Assembly: GCA_900316855.1 (NCBI GenBank)
Contig: ONEK01000005.1
Location: forward strand, 62,001 to 126,000
From: an uncultured Lachnospiraceae bacterium
GTDB lineage: Bacteria > Bacillota > Clostridia > Lachnospirales > Lachnospiraceae
Length of the DNA: 64,000 nucleotides
Reading direction: 5' to 3'
The notes below the pieces were generated by a model. That model had not been told where the DNA came from. It saw only the letters and a program-made list of their open reading frames with translations, and did no database searches. Below are positions 54,294-63,463 of the stretch, one piece after another; positions within the stretch are counted from its first letter, which is position 1; the number at the start of each line of letters is the position of its first letter. The position numbers and the translations under genes are program-made.

Positions 54294-54542
54294 ATGGAAC
54301 ATTACAGAACACATGGAACCTGCTCTCAGGAGATCGATTTCGAGATTGAGGACAATAAGATTCAGAGTGTGGAATTTATTGGCGGGTGCGACGGCAACAC
54401 GAAGGGGCTCGCGGCACTGCTGCAGGGGATGGATGTAGACGAGGCTATTAAGCGTCTGTCCGGTATCCGCTGCGGATTCAAGGAGACGTCCTGCCCGGAC
54501 CAGTTATCCCGCGCGCTCCGCGAGTATCAGGAGAGCCACTGA
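54294..54542 (+). CDS. TSCPD-domain protein (TIGR03905 type)
   Basis: 82 residues from ATG 54294 with GGAGG inside the structured leader. GTCSQEIDFEIEDNKIQSVEFIGGCDGNTKGLAALLQGMDVDEAIKRLSGIRCGFKETSCPDQLSRAL contains the TSCPD motif found at the C-terminus of some ribonucleotide reductases; free-standing forms are common in Clostridia. Four conserved cysteines could bind metal. Function unknown. Confidence 0.9.
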   Translation: MEHYRTHGTCSQEIDFEIEDNKIQSVEFIGGCDGNTKGLAALLQGMDVDEAIKRLSGIRCGFKETSCPDQLSRALREYQESH

Positions 54543-54634
54543 ATCCTGCACCGCGCTTTTCACTGGGAGGGCGATCACAGGAAGCTGCCGGTGCTGATCA
54601 TTCTTGCACGGGCAGGCAGTTGAGGCATACAGTC

Positions 54635-56089
54635 ATGGATGAGGAGATGCATTACGGTATTGCGGGCGGCATCATGGTGCCGCACCCGCCGCTCATCATT
54701 CCGGAGGTCGGAAGAGGCGAGGAGCGGGAGATTCATGCGACGATCGATGCCTATGAAAGGGCGGCGCAGTTCGCTGTCTCCCTGCAGCCGGACACCTATA
54801 TCATTTCGTCGCCGCATACGGTCCTGTACGCGGATTATTTTCACATTTCCCCGGGAGCGGAGGCGGAGGGAGACTTCGGCCGTTTCCGGGCAGGAAACGT
54901 GCGGCTTCGAGCGGAATATGATACAAAGCTCAGGGATGAGCTCTGCCTCCTTGCCGGACAGGCGGGCCTGCCGGCAGGCACGAAGGGCGAGCGCGATGCC
55001 TCTCTGGATCACGGGACCCTGATCCCGCTGTATTTCCTGGAGAGGGCACTTTACGGCAGCAGGAGGGAGGATCAAAAGCCGCTCCGGATCCTGCGGATCG
55101 GGCTGTCTGGTCTGACACTTGCGGATCATTACAGACTGGGTCAGCTGGTCACGGAGGCGGCAGAGCATCTGCACAGGAGGATCGTCTGGATTGCGAGCGG
55201 CGACCTCTCGCATAAGCTCCTCGAATCCGGCCCTTACGGCTATGCGAAGGAAGGGCCGGTTTATGATGAGAGGATCATGGAAGTCATGGGCTCCGGCAGC
55301 TTTACAGGCCTGTTTGACTTCGACGATGCCTTCTGCGACGCGGCGGCGGAATGCGGCCACCGCTCGTTCACGGAGATGGCGGGAGCCCTGGACGGGCTGT
55401 CGGTCACGGCCCGGAAGCTCTCGCACGAGGGACCGTTCGGCGTCGGCTACGGCGTCTGCACCTTTCTTGCGGGAAGCCGCGACCCGGAGCGGGAATGTCT
55501 CCGGATCTGGCAGCAGCGGAAGGAACAGGAAATCCGGGAAGGCCGTAAGAGGGAGGATCCCTATGTGCAGCTTGCCCGGGCTTCCGTGGAGTCCTTTGTC
55601 AGGCAGAAGAGAGTCCTGCCGCTTGCGGAAGCCGGCAGCAGGATGCCCTGCGGCGCGGTTCCGCCCGACATGCTGAGGAGCAGGGCAGGTGTCTTCGTCT
55701 CCATTCATGAACAGGGGAGACTGCGCGGCTGCATCGGCACCATTTCCGCGGTGCAGGACAATATCGCGGAGGAGATCATTCACAACGGCATCAGCGCGTC
55801 GACGCAGGATCCACGGTTCGCGCCCATTGAAGAGCGGGAGCTGCCGTATCTGGAGATCAGCGTGGACGTTCTGGGGCCTGCGGAACACATCGCATCCGCC
55901 GCGGAGCTGGACGTGAAGCGGTACGGTGTCATCGTAACGAAGGGATCGCGGCGCGGCCTTCTCCTGCCGAATCTGGAGGGTGTGGATACGGTGGAGCGGC
56001 AGATCCGGATCGCCCGGCAGAAGGCCGGCATCCGTGACTTCGAGGACGGTGTGTCACTCGAGCGGTTCGAGGTAGTGCGGCATCAGTAA
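54635..56089 (+). CDS. AmmeMemoRadiSam proteins B and A fused (MEMO1-like + AMMECR1)
   Basis: 484 residues from ATG 54635 (GAGG nine bases upstream; ATG 54647 also possible). The N-terminal ~285 residues are the MEMO/class III extradiol dioxygenase-like domain (GGIMVPHPPLIIPEVG, IISSPHTVLYADYF, LDHGTLIPLYFL, IASGDLSHKL). The C-terminal ~180 residues are AMMECR1 (GVFVSIHEQGRLRGCIGTI, LEISVDVLGPAE, LLLPNLEGVDTVERQI). These two families and a radical SAM enzyme are a recognised three-part system of unknown reaction, and the radical SAM partner follows 84 bases downstream. Confidence 0.92.
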   Translation: MDEEMHYGIAGGIMVPHPPLIIPEVGRGEEREIHATIDAYERAAQFAVSLQPDTYIISSPHTVLYADYFHISPGAEAEGDFGRFRAGNVRLRAEYDTKLRDELCLLAGQAGLPAGTKGERDASLDHGTLIPLYFLERALYGSRREDQKPLRILRIGLSGLTLADHYRLGQLVTEAAEHLHRRIVWIASGDLSHKLLESGPYGYAKEGPVYDERIMEVMGSGSFTGLFDFDDAFCDAAAECGHRSFTEMAGALDGLSVTARKLSHEGPFGVGYGVCTFLAGSRDPERECLRIWQQRKEQEIREGRKREDPYVQLARASVESFVRQKRVLPLAEAGSRMPCGAVPPDMLRSRAGVFVSIHEQGRLRGCIGTISAVQDNIAEEIIHNGISASTQDPRFAPIEERELPYLEISVDVLGPAEHIASAAELDVKRYGVIVTKGSRRGLLLPNLEGVDTVERQIRIARQKAGIRDFEDGVSLERFEVVRHQ

Positions 56090-56100
56090 ACTGGAAAAGA

Positions 56101-56161
56101 ATCATACACGGGAAGCCGCCTTCGCGGATTTCCCGTGATGGATGCCTGCTGACGCAGGCAT
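56101..56161 (+). ncRNA. two-hairpin dispersed element, copy B
   Basis: ATCATAC (56101-56107), stem ACGGGAA/TTCCCGT with inner CCGC-CTTC-GCGG (56108-56136), GATGG, ATGCCTGC-TGAC-GCAGGCAT (56142-56161), then TGAGGTAAGT and the ATG of the radical SAM gene 12 bases on. Confidence 0.65.
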
Positions 56162-56173
56162 AATGAGGTAAGT

Positions 56174-57079
56174 ATGGAAGCACATTTCCCGGATGCTTGC
56201 AGTGCGGGCTGTGCAGAGGATGGCAGGGTTACATGCACGACCTGTTTCCGGCACTGCACCCTTGCAGAAGGCCAGACGGGCTTCTGTCACGGCAGGATGA
56301 ACCGGAACGGGCAGATTGTCTGCAGCAATTACGGTCTGGTAACAGCTCTTGCACTCGACCCGATCGAGAAGAAGCCACTCGCGAGGTTCCGCCCGGGTTC
56401 CCGGATACTGTCCGTGGGAAGCTTTGGATGCAATTTAAGGTGTCCCTTCTGCCAGAACGACTCCATTTCCTGTGCGGACCAGAACACGGTACACACGGAA
56501 TATATTTCACCGGAGGAGCTGTGCAGGCTGGCCGTTCGTGAACGGGCGCGCGGCAATATCGGCGCCGCCTTCACATACAATGAGGCCATGATCGGCTGGG
56601 AATATGTACGTGACTGTGCAAAGCTCATTCACGAGGCGGGACTGGTCAGCGTCCTTGTCACGAATGGCTGTGTGGGTCACGACGCGCTGCTTAAGGTTCT
56701 TCCCTGGATCGATGCGATGAACATCGATCTCAAGAGCATCTCGCCGGAGGTTTATCGTGATACACTCGGCGGAAGCCTTGCCATGACGCAGGATTTTATC
56801 CGCATGGCGGTGCGCTCCTGCCATGTTGAGCTGACGGAGCTTATTGTCCCCGGCATGAATGACTCGGACGAAGAGATGGAGGAGTTGTGCCGCTGGATTG
56901 CCTCCCTTCACCCCGGCACGCAGGATCAGCCGGATGGCGCGGACCTGCCGCTCCACATCAGCCGCTTCTTCCCGCGGCATGACTGGCGGGACCGCGAACC
57001 TACCCCGGTCCGCACCATTTATCACCTTGCCGCCATCGCAGGCAGGACCCTCCGCTACGTCTATCCCGGAAACTGCTGA
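56174..57079 (+). CDS. AmmeMemoRadiSam system radical SAM enzyme
   Basis: 301 residues. The radical SAM 4Fe-4S ligands are Cys86, Cys90 and Cys93 in GCNLRCPFCQN. The N-terminal Cys-rich region (TCTTCFRHCTLAEGQTGFCHGR) is shared with pyruvate formate-lyase-activase-like proteins. FTYNEAMIGWEY, NIDLKS and HISRFFPRHDW are family signatures. It forms the known genomic trio with the MEMO and AMMECR1 domains encoded upstream; product and substrate remain undefined. Confidence 0.93.
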   Translation: MEAHFPDACSAGCAEDGRVTCTTCFRHCTLAEGQTGFCHGRMNRNGQIVCSNYGLVTALALDPIEKKPLARFRPGSRILSVGSFGCNLRCPFCQNDSISCADQNTVHTEYISPEELCRLAVRERARGNIGAAFTYNEAMIGWEYVRDCAKLIHEAGLVSVLVTNGCVGHDALLKVLPWIDAMNIDLKSISPEVYRDTLGGSLAMTQDFIRMAVRSCHVELTELIVPGMNDSDEEMEELCRWIASLHPGTQDQPDGADLPLHISRFFPRHDWRDREPTPVRTIYHLAAIAGRTLRYVYPGNC

Positions 57080-57220
57080 TGGAACGGCTCTTCTGCCATG
57101 GGTCCGTCACAGCGATGCATCCAAAGTCTGCAGAATTGTACGGTATGTTCTGAAAATACAATCATTATAAAATCGACCCTGAATCTGTATGATTTCATGA
57201 TAATTCTCACTGGACGAAAA

Positions 57221-57251
57221 TTCCCGAAACCCAGTAAGATGACATAAGGGT
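57221..57251 (+). promoter_or_regulatory. promoter-like motif upstream of GGDEF-EAL gene
   Basis: TTCCCG, seven bases, GTAAGATGACATAAGGGT; partner of 52301-52329. TGGACG at 57211-57216 lies 18 bases before TAAGAT, which could make a -35/-10 pair. The rest of the 57080-57418 gap has no gene. Confidence 0.45.
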
Positions 57252-57418
57252 AAAAAGTACCAAATCGCTGCGAGGCAATTCGTATGTCATTTAACCTTAT
57301 CTATCTTAAGATAAAGGCAGCTGCATTGCTGGATTCATCGGGATTACTGATCTGAGATCCGGGTTCCGGATACAGGCGGACTGCTCCGGCAAAATCACAC
57401 TATAAGGATGGCATAAAC

Positions 57419-59710
57419 TTGAAAGGCTACGGAATACCAGGGGAGTACGATGCAACCGAATTAAAGGATTACACGTCCGTTGCGCAGCACATGGACGTTC
57501 TGACGGGCAACATGACGCGGATCCTGCAGGAGAAGAACCCGGATGTCGCGGTGCATGAATTCCTGAAGGAAGCAGGGATGATCATGAACGCCGACCGTAC
57601 CTACATTTTCGAGAAGTCCGGCACCGGCAGCTTCGAAAGCACCTACGAATGGAAGCGGGAGGGCATGAAGGAAGCACTCCTTACGGCGCTGGATCTGCCC
57701 TCCGGGGATGAAGCGTCGGAAATCCGCGATGCACTGCACGCCAATGAGTGCTATATGATTTCGGATCTTAATGAATACTCGAAAGCGGATCCGGGCTTTG
57801 CGAATGCCCTGAAGTTAAGGAATATAGACCGTCTCCTCGTCCTGCCGATCTTCATTGAGGGGGAATTCAAGGGCTTTGCCGGAATGAGCAATCCGGACCG
57901 GGTCTACCTCTGCGGCGGAAAGTCACTGCTGCGCATGATTGCCAACTGTCTCGCGATGCTTCTGCGGCACCGTGACAGCCGGGTGTTCATTGACAACGTA
58001 TCGCGCATTGATTCCCTGACCGGTCTTTACAGCATGAACCTGTTCGTGCAGGTCCTGCGCAATCTCATCGATGAGATCCGGAACGGAGCGTTTGAGAGGC
58101 ATGTCAGCGTCGTTACTGTTGACATCCATAACTTCAAGCTCATCAACAGGACAAACGGCTTTGCCTACGGAGACACCATGCTCCGCAAGCTCGGCGAGAT
58201 GATGGCGATGGTGATCGGGGAAAACAAGGTCGCGCGTTATTACGCGGATCATTTCTATACCATCATCGAGGACTCGGAAGCGGAGGAGAAAATCCGCCGG
58301 ATTCACAGCCTCATGCTGACGAGCAGGATCGAGATCCGTGCGGGTATCTATCCGCTGGATCCGAACGACAAAGAACTGTCCGCCTCCCAGGCCGTGGACC
58401 GCGCCCGGATTGCCTGCGACGCCGCCATGGACGATTACAACGACTATTACCGCCGTTATGATCCCCAGATGGAGTACGAGCTCGTCCAGAAGGACTACCT
58501 GACGAACAATATTGACCGCGCCATCTCACTGGACTGGATCAAGGTCTATTATCAGCCGATCATCAACAGCTTCTCCGAGAAGGTCAGCTGTGTGGAAGCC
58601 CTGGCCCGCTGGAACGATACCGTCTATGGCTTTCTCAATCCCGCTGCCTTCATTCAGACGCTGGAGGAGGCTCACCTTCTGTACAAGCTCGATCTGCATA
58701 TCCTCGAGCTTGCCTGCCGGGACATCCGCAAGAAGAAGGACGACGGCGAGCCCTACTGTCCCGCCTCGGTCAATATTTCGCGCAATGACCTGGAGGTGCC
58801 GGATCTGCACGAGCGGATCAATTCCATCCTGAATGTTCACGGGGTACCGCATGATCTGATCCGGATCGAGATCACGGAGACCGCACTCCTCAACAACGAA
58901 GAGGTAATCCGGGATCACATCGACCGTTTCCACAGGGACGGGTATGAAGTATGGCTTGATGATTTCGGCAGCGGCTACAGCTCACTCAACACGCTGCAGC
59001 ATTTTGATTTCGACTGCATCAAGATCGATATGGAATTCCTGCGCAGGGCCAATGAGAAGACGCCTGCGGTGCTTCGGAATATCATTGACATGACGAAGCA
59101 CCTGAAGGTCCTCTCCCTCATCGAGGGCGTCGAGACGCAGCAGCAGTATGACTTCATGAAGGACATCGGCTGCGTGCTCGTGCAGGGCTATTTCTTCTCG
59201 AAGCCGGTTCCCGTGGACCAGCTGGCGGACATCCTTGCCGGCAGGAGCATCAGCCTGGAGACAACCGACGAGCGCGATTTCTACGGCAGTATCGGACGGA
59301 TTAATGTGCTGGATACGATCCAGCCCCTCGAGGAGGAGGAACCCTTCGAGACGCCCGGCAATGCGCTCGCAATAGTTCGGATCGAAAAGGGACGGCAGAA
59401 TACGCTCTATGCCAACAGTGCCTGCCGCTTCTACCTGAAAAAGCGCGGGCTTGAGCATGTGGCGGACGCGGACGAGCGCGACAATGATTCGTCTCTTCCG
59501 TACCGGAAGCTGATCCGCGGCTGTATGCGCAAATGCACGAAGACGGGAAGGCCGGTCCGTGTGGAATTCAATCAGGACGGCTATGCCGGCAGCATGGAGG
59601 TGCGCCTGATTGCCGAGTCAGAGAAGCGAAAGGCCTACCTCATCACCTGCTCCAATATCCGTCCCGCAAACCTGGAGCGCAGGAAGAACCGCAGGCGGCA
59701 GACCGGCTGA
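57419..59710 (+). CDS. GAF - degenerate GGDEF - EAL protein, c-di-GMP phosphodiesterase
   Basis: 763 residues from TTG 57419 (AAGGATG upstream). A GAF-like domain (~30-180), a GGDEF domain whose signature is replaced by YADHF (275-279), and an EAL domain with the catalytic set intact: EAL 393-395 in VEALARW, NISRNDLE, EITETALL, DDFGSGYSS, KIDMEFL, IEGVE, GYFFSKP. A C-terminal PAS-like segment (~640-755) follows. Expected activity is hydrolysis of c-di-GMP, with the GGDEF serving as a regulatory domain. No membrane helix. Confidence 0.92.
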   Translation: MKGYGIPGEYDATELKDYTSVAQHMDVLTGNMTRILQEKNPDVAVHEFLKEAGMIMNADRTYIFEKSGTGSFESTYEWKREGMKEALLTALDLPSGDEASEIRDALHANECYMISDLNEYSKADPGFANALKLRNIDRLLVLPIFIEGEFKGFAGMSNPDRVYLCGGKSLLRMIANCLAMLLRHRDSRVFIDNVSRIDSLTGLYSMNLFVQVLRNLIDEIRNGAFERHVSVVTVDIHNFKLINRTNGFAYGDTMLRKLGEMMAMVIGENKVARYYADHFYTIIEDSEAEEKIRRIHSLMLTSRIEIRAGIYPLDPNDKELSASQAVDRARIACDAAMDDYNDYYRRYDPQMEYELVQKDYLTNNIDRAISLDWIKVYYQPIINSFSEKVSCVEALARWNDTVYGFLNPAAFIQTLEEAHLLYKLDLHILELACRDIRKKKDDGEPYCPASVNISRNDLEVPDLHERINSILNVHGVPHDLIRIEITETALLNNEEVIRDHIDRFHRDGYEVWLDDFGSGYSSLNTLQHFDFDCIKIDMEFLRRANEKTPAVLRNIIDMTKHLKVLSLIEGVETQQQYDFMKDIGCVLVQGYFFSKPVPVDQLADILAGRSISLETTDERDFYGSIGRINVLDTIQPLEEEEPFETPGNALAIVRIEKGRQNTLYANSACRFYLKKRGLEHVADADERDNDSSLPYRKLIRGCMRKCTKTGRPVRVEFNQDGYAGSMEVRLIAESEKRKAYLITCSNIRPANLERRKNRRRQTG

Positions 59711-59750
59711 TCCACAGACGATTCATATACCCGGTTATGAAACCGGGAGT

Positions 59751-59794
59751 AAAGGCATCCCGCAGGAGTCAATGTCCTGCAGGATGCCTTTTAC
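59751..59794. terminator. bidirectional terminator between convergent units
   Basis: GTAAAGGCATCC(C)GCAGGA pairs with TCCTGC(A)GGATGCCTTTTAC. A smaller hairpin, CCCGGTT/AACCGGG, sits at 59730-59747. Confidence 0.88.
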
Positions 59795-59830
59795 TGAATG
59801 CGCACCGGCTCCGGAAAAGGAACATCCCCG

Positions 59831-60904
59831 TCAGGAGTTATTCCTGAGCGCTGCGATAATCTTCGCCATGGTGGGATAGTCGGGCAGCGGAACGACGCTG
59901 TCGACATTTGCCGCAAGATTGATACCGGTGAAGGCGCCTGTATCTGCCGCAGCCCCGGAAACACCGGTGCGGAAGCCGTGTTTTTCCCAGGCGAGCTTCT
60001 GCAGATCCCTGTCCTGCAGTGCTTCGATTGCGGGAACCGCCGCTTCATCCGTTGCGATGAAGACATGGGACGACCACGCGGTGGGCGTCGGGTACAGCAT
60101 GATGACGTCCCCGCTGATCTGGGACCAGATGTCGGGATTTTCGGCAGCAAATTCCAGAAGCTGGCTCTCGTAGCCGGCGATAAGGGGCTTGGCGCCCATG
60201 CCGGTCCGGAGGAACTGGTCAAAGATATCGGATGAGGAGGATTCCATGTAGCCGAGCCTCGAGAAAATATCCTGAAGCTCCGGGAGCACGTCATCGATAT
60301 TCTGCTCGTTCGCGATGCCGCCGGCCAGGGTATTCGCGAGAATACCCGCGAACATGTTGCCGGAGTTGGACTTCGTGGGATCGGTCGTTCCGACGGTGAT
60401 GTTGCCGTAGAGCTGAGTGAGTCCTATGTCAGCCCAGCTTGTTCCGCTGGAAATCAGGGCGGCGAGCTGCTTCATATCGATTCTGTAGACGGTTCCGTCC
60501 GTGGACACAATTCCCTTTTTCATCAGGGCGTCGCAGACGGCCTTTCTGGTATACAGCACGATGGGCGTATTGAAGATGATTTCACTTTTGACCGGCTTGC
60601 CGACAGCCTGCTTGTAATATTCCAGTGCCGTCTGGGACGAGGGCCACAGGAAGTCCCGCCCGGTCTGGTCCGCCGTCACCATATCCAGGGAACCGGCCTT
60701 GCTGTAGTCGAGCTTCAGGTGGTATTTCTTCTGCAGAAGCTCTGTGGTTTCCGGATCCTCGAGAAATCCGATTTTCTCACCGCCGGCATAACCGGAGAGG
60801 GTCGTGACGCGCGTGCTTGTGGAAAATGCCGTATATCCGATGGTCAGGGCAATGACCGCGGCGACGAGAATCAGTCCTGCGAGAATACTCTTTGAATGCT
60901 TCAT
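59831..60904 (-). CDS. membrane-anchored solute-binding-like protein
   Basis: 357 residues. An N-terminal hydrophobic segment (ILAGLILVAAVIALTIGYTAF) serves as signal anchor; the rest reads as a periplasmic-binding-protein-like domain: YAGGEKIGFLEDPETTELLQKKYHLKLDYSKAGS, FNTPIVLYTRKAVCDAL, TDPTKSNSGNMFAG. The last motif is also in the VWA lipoprotein of the same operon (TSATQSNSGASAY), so the two share a binding-type fold. Third gene of the operon. No permease is nearby, so transport is doubtful. Confidence 0.75.
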   Translation of the reverse strand: MKHSKSILAGLILVAAVIALTIGYTAFSTSTRVTTLSGYAGGEKIGFLEDPETTELLQKKYHLKLDYSKAGSLDMVTADQTGRDFLWPSSQTALEYYKQAVGKPVKSEIIFNTPIVLYTRKAVCDALMKKGIVSTDGTVYRIDMKQLAALISSGTSWADIGLTQLYGNITVGTTDPTKSNSGNMFAGILANTLAGGIANEQNIDDVLPELQDIFSRLGYMESSSSDIFDQFLRTGMGAKPLIAGYESQLLEFAAENPDIWSQISGDVIMLYPTPTAWSSHVFIATDEAAVPAIEALQDRDLQKLAWEKHGFRTGVSGAAADTGAFTGINLAANVDSVVPLPDYPTMAKIIAALRNNS

Positions 60905-60992
60905 AGCTGTTACCTGCAGCGCTCCGGGGATGAGCCGCCGCGCTGACTTCCTTTCTTTGGCAATTTCTCCGGCTTCCGCAGCCCTTTCTGCC

Positions 60993-61667
60993 TCAGCCGT
61001 CTTCCTGCGGCGGTTCTTCCTCCGGCTGCGCCGGACTTTCCGGATTTTTGTGGATTTCCGCGGTGCCGCTGTCCATGCGGATCATGTTCTGCAGCACGGT
61101 GATGTCCGCGCTGACATCCATCATCTCGCCGCCAAGGAGCTTCGTGTACTGTGCATCGAAGGCAGGGCCGAGCTGGGCGAGGGCATCCGCGGCCTTCTCG
61201 TGAATCTCAAGAACCTCCGGGGTGTTCAGGCCGGTGGCGTCAAATTCGTTGTACTTTTTCGTGAGCTTTACAGCGGTATCGAGATAGTAATTGAGAAACC
61301 TGCTGGATTTCCCGATGGAGTCCGGGTGGTTTTCGAGCCACTGCAGGATGGACTGCCCTGTTTTCACAAGCCGTGCCACGCTTCCCTGAACCTTTCGGTC
61401 CTTCACGGAGGGAACGAGCTTTTCAAGCTCCCGCAGATCTTCCCTGCCCTCGTCAAGGAGTCCGGCCATGTACTCGCCGCCCTGAATGTCCTCCACGTCC
61501 TTTCCGCCGATTTTCTTCCTCGGATTAAGGAGAAAATACACAGCTCCGTACACGAGTACTGCCAGAACCGCGCAGAGCATGGCCGGAAAGTGCAGGACAA
61601 GGTACCACAGGAAAAACAGCAGCACCGCTGCCGCCGCGGCCAGAATTACCCGGGTGTTCGTATTCAT
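60993..61667 (-). CDS. XpaC-like membrane protein
   Basis: 224 residues. Two N-terminal helices (VILAAAAAVLLFFLWYLVLHFPAMLCAVLAVLVYGAVYFLL) then a cytoplasmic helical domain (LDEGREDLRELEKLVPSVKDRKVQGSVARLVKTGQSILQWLENHPD...FLNYYLDTAVKLTKKYNEF), the pattern of XpaC (5-bromo-4-chloroindolyl phosphate hydrolysis) proteins, usually coupled to TelA/toxic-anion-resistance genes. It overlaps the VWA gene stop by one base. Confidence 0.82.
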   Translation of the reverse strand: MNTNTRVILAAAAAVLLFFLWYLVLHFPAMLCAVLAVLVYGAVYFLLNPRKKIGGKDVEDIQGGEYMAGLLDEGREDLRELEKLVPSVKDRKVQGSVARLVKTGQSILQWLENHPDSIGKSSRFLNYYLDTAVKLTKKYNEFDATGLNTPEVLEIHEKAADALAQLGPAFDAQYTKLLGGEMMDVSADITVLQNMIRMDSGTAEIHKNPESPAQPEEEPPQEDG

Positions 61668-63283
61668 CAGTTGTATCCTTTCACCTTGCGGAAGGCCTCG
61701 GTCAGATCCTTGCGGCCGTCAAAAACCCTGCCGTTGGTAAGCTGTGCGAGCTGCTGCAGCTGCGAATCGTCCGCGTCACCGTACAAAATAGAGAACACGG
61801 GGACCGTACAACCGCTCTGTTCGTAGGCCTTTTTGAAATCATCGTAGTAATCCGCGGAAACGCCGTCTGTCATCAGGATGATGGCTGCGGTGTATCGGCT
61901 GAGGTCATATTCCGACAGGTCGGAGAGCGCCTGGTCGAGGGCGAGGTACATATTGGTTCCGCCGCCGATGCCCTCATTTTGCACATCCTCAAAAAGCGCG
62001 TCGAGTTCCTTTCCGTTTCCCTCGGCGCGGAATTCATCCTGAATCCAGTCTGAGAACGCAATGAGAATATTGACATCGTCCGGGGACGCCTGCAGGTAGT
62101 TCTTCTGCGCGTTTTCCTGGATGAGGAGCTGCTGCATGGCTTCGACGAGCCGCTCGTTTCCTTCGCCGCTCATGCTGCCGGAATAGTCAATGCAGTATAT
62201 AGACAGCGACGGCTTGCGAAGGGCGGTCTGGTACAGCGTCAGAGCCTTGGCAAGCGTGGCGGTGTCGGGCATCTTGAACGTCGACAGGACGCGGTCGGGC
62301 TGGCAGCCCCAGTCCGTGTTGAAGACATCCTTATTCTCCGGATTGATCCCGGTGTAGCCGGAACGCCTCCCGGTCCGCTGGATTTTACTCTGGCATTCCG
62401 CGGACAGGAGATAGTTCTGGAAATCGAGGAAACGCTGTTCCGTATCGGAATCACCGTGATCGATATAGCCGAGCGGTGAGTCCGCAAGAGCCAGACCGTC
62501 GGAGGGGTAGACAATGTACAGCGGTTCCTTCCCTTCCTTCACAAGCTCATTGTTCGCGCTGATCATGAGGCATTCATAATTCACCATGGCGTCGTAGTCG
62601 CCGGCGAGGAACATGTCCTTGAGCCAGTCGGACGAACCGGAGGAGCGGTCGACGCCGGACAGGAGCCCGCGCATGTTCTCCTGCATGGTTCTGTCGTCGA
62701 GATCGGCGGACGTCAGGACATCCGGATGGCCCGATAACGCGTACAGGAAGCCGATATAGGCGCTGGCACCGGAGTTGGACTGCGTCGCACTCGTCATGCA
62801 GAATTTCAGCTCGCCGCCGGAAATCTTTTCCAGGATATCCGAAACCATCACGTCCTTTCCGACAAAACCGAGTGATTCGGCCTTGCTCTTTTTGATGCCG
62901 AAGACGACCGGCGTGATGGATATGGATTCGGCGTGCTTCACGCGGTGCAGATTTTCATCGCCTGCGTTCAGCCAGATGCTGCTCGCCGGCCACACGGCGT
63001 CGTACGGGAAGTCGTCCTGTTCCAGGGCGCGCATGATATCGAGGGACCCCATGTAGGTCATTTCAATGGAGAGGTGGTTCTGATTCGCGTAATCGGACAG
63101 AATCGGCTCCAGCTCCTTGTTTTCGGAGCCGGACACGATCCGGAGCTTTTTCGATCCGCTGCCGAGAACGGTGGCGCCGCCGGAGCCGCTTCCGGATCCG
63201 TCCGTGCTGCCGCAGCCGCCAAGGAGCAGGGCCGGCAGCAGGCACAGACAGGCAAGCAAAGACAACAGGGTTTTTTTCGTCAT
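61667..63283 (-). CDS. lipoprotein with solute-binding and von Willebrand A domains
   Basis: 538 residues from ATG 63283 (MTKKTLLSLLACLCLLP, lipobox LGGC). The Ser/Gly linker is followed by a solute-binding-like domain (~45-330: LRIVSGSENKELEPILSDYANQNHLSIEMTYMG...) and a C-terminal VWA domain (~355-535) with MIDAS residues in IYCIDYSGSMSGEG and later ILMTDGVSADYYDDFKKAYEQ. First gene of a three-gene operon. A surface metal-dependent interaction role is likely; the ligand is unknown. Confidence 0.85.
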   Translation of the reverse strand: MTKKTLLSLLACLCLLPALLLGGCGSTDGSGSGSGGATVLGSGSKKLRIVSGSENKELEPILSDYANQNHLSIEMTYMGSLDIMRALEQDDFPYDAVWPASSIWLNAGDENLHRVKHAESISITPVVFGIKKSKAESLGFVGKDVMVSDILEKISGGELKFCMTSATQSNSGASAYIGFLYALSGHPDVLTSADLDDRTMQENMRGLLSGVDRSSGSSDWLKDMFLAGDYDAMVNYECLMISANNELVKEGKEPLYIVYPSDGLALADSPLGYIDHGDSDTEQRFLDFQNYLLSAECQSKIQRTGRRSGYTGINPENKDVFNTDWGCQPDRVLSTFKMPDTATLAKALTLYQTALRKPSLSIYCIDYSGSMSGEGNERLVEAMQQLLIQENAQKNYLQASPDDVNILIAFSDWIQDEFRAEGNGKELDALFEDVQNEGIGGGTNMYLALDQALSDLSEYDLSRYTAAIILMTDGVSADYYDDFKKAYEQSGCTVPVFSILYGDADDSQLQQLAQLTNGRVFDGRKDLTEAFRKVKGYN

Positions 63284-63463
63284 GATCGGATTCTCTCTTT
63301 CCGTCCGCCACACCGCAGGTGACACTGCGACGGAGGACGTAATGTGCCACTTCATTATAATAAAATATTTGGACAAAATGAGAGAATTAACGGTATTTTA
63401 CATACAATTTACACTGGCTTTACAAATGGAGATTCTTTAGAAAAACTTTCTTGATGGCCGGAC

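Noticed and set aside
54575..55888. 437-residue minus-strand frame
   Set aside because: Antisense of the MEMO-AMMECR1 fusion.
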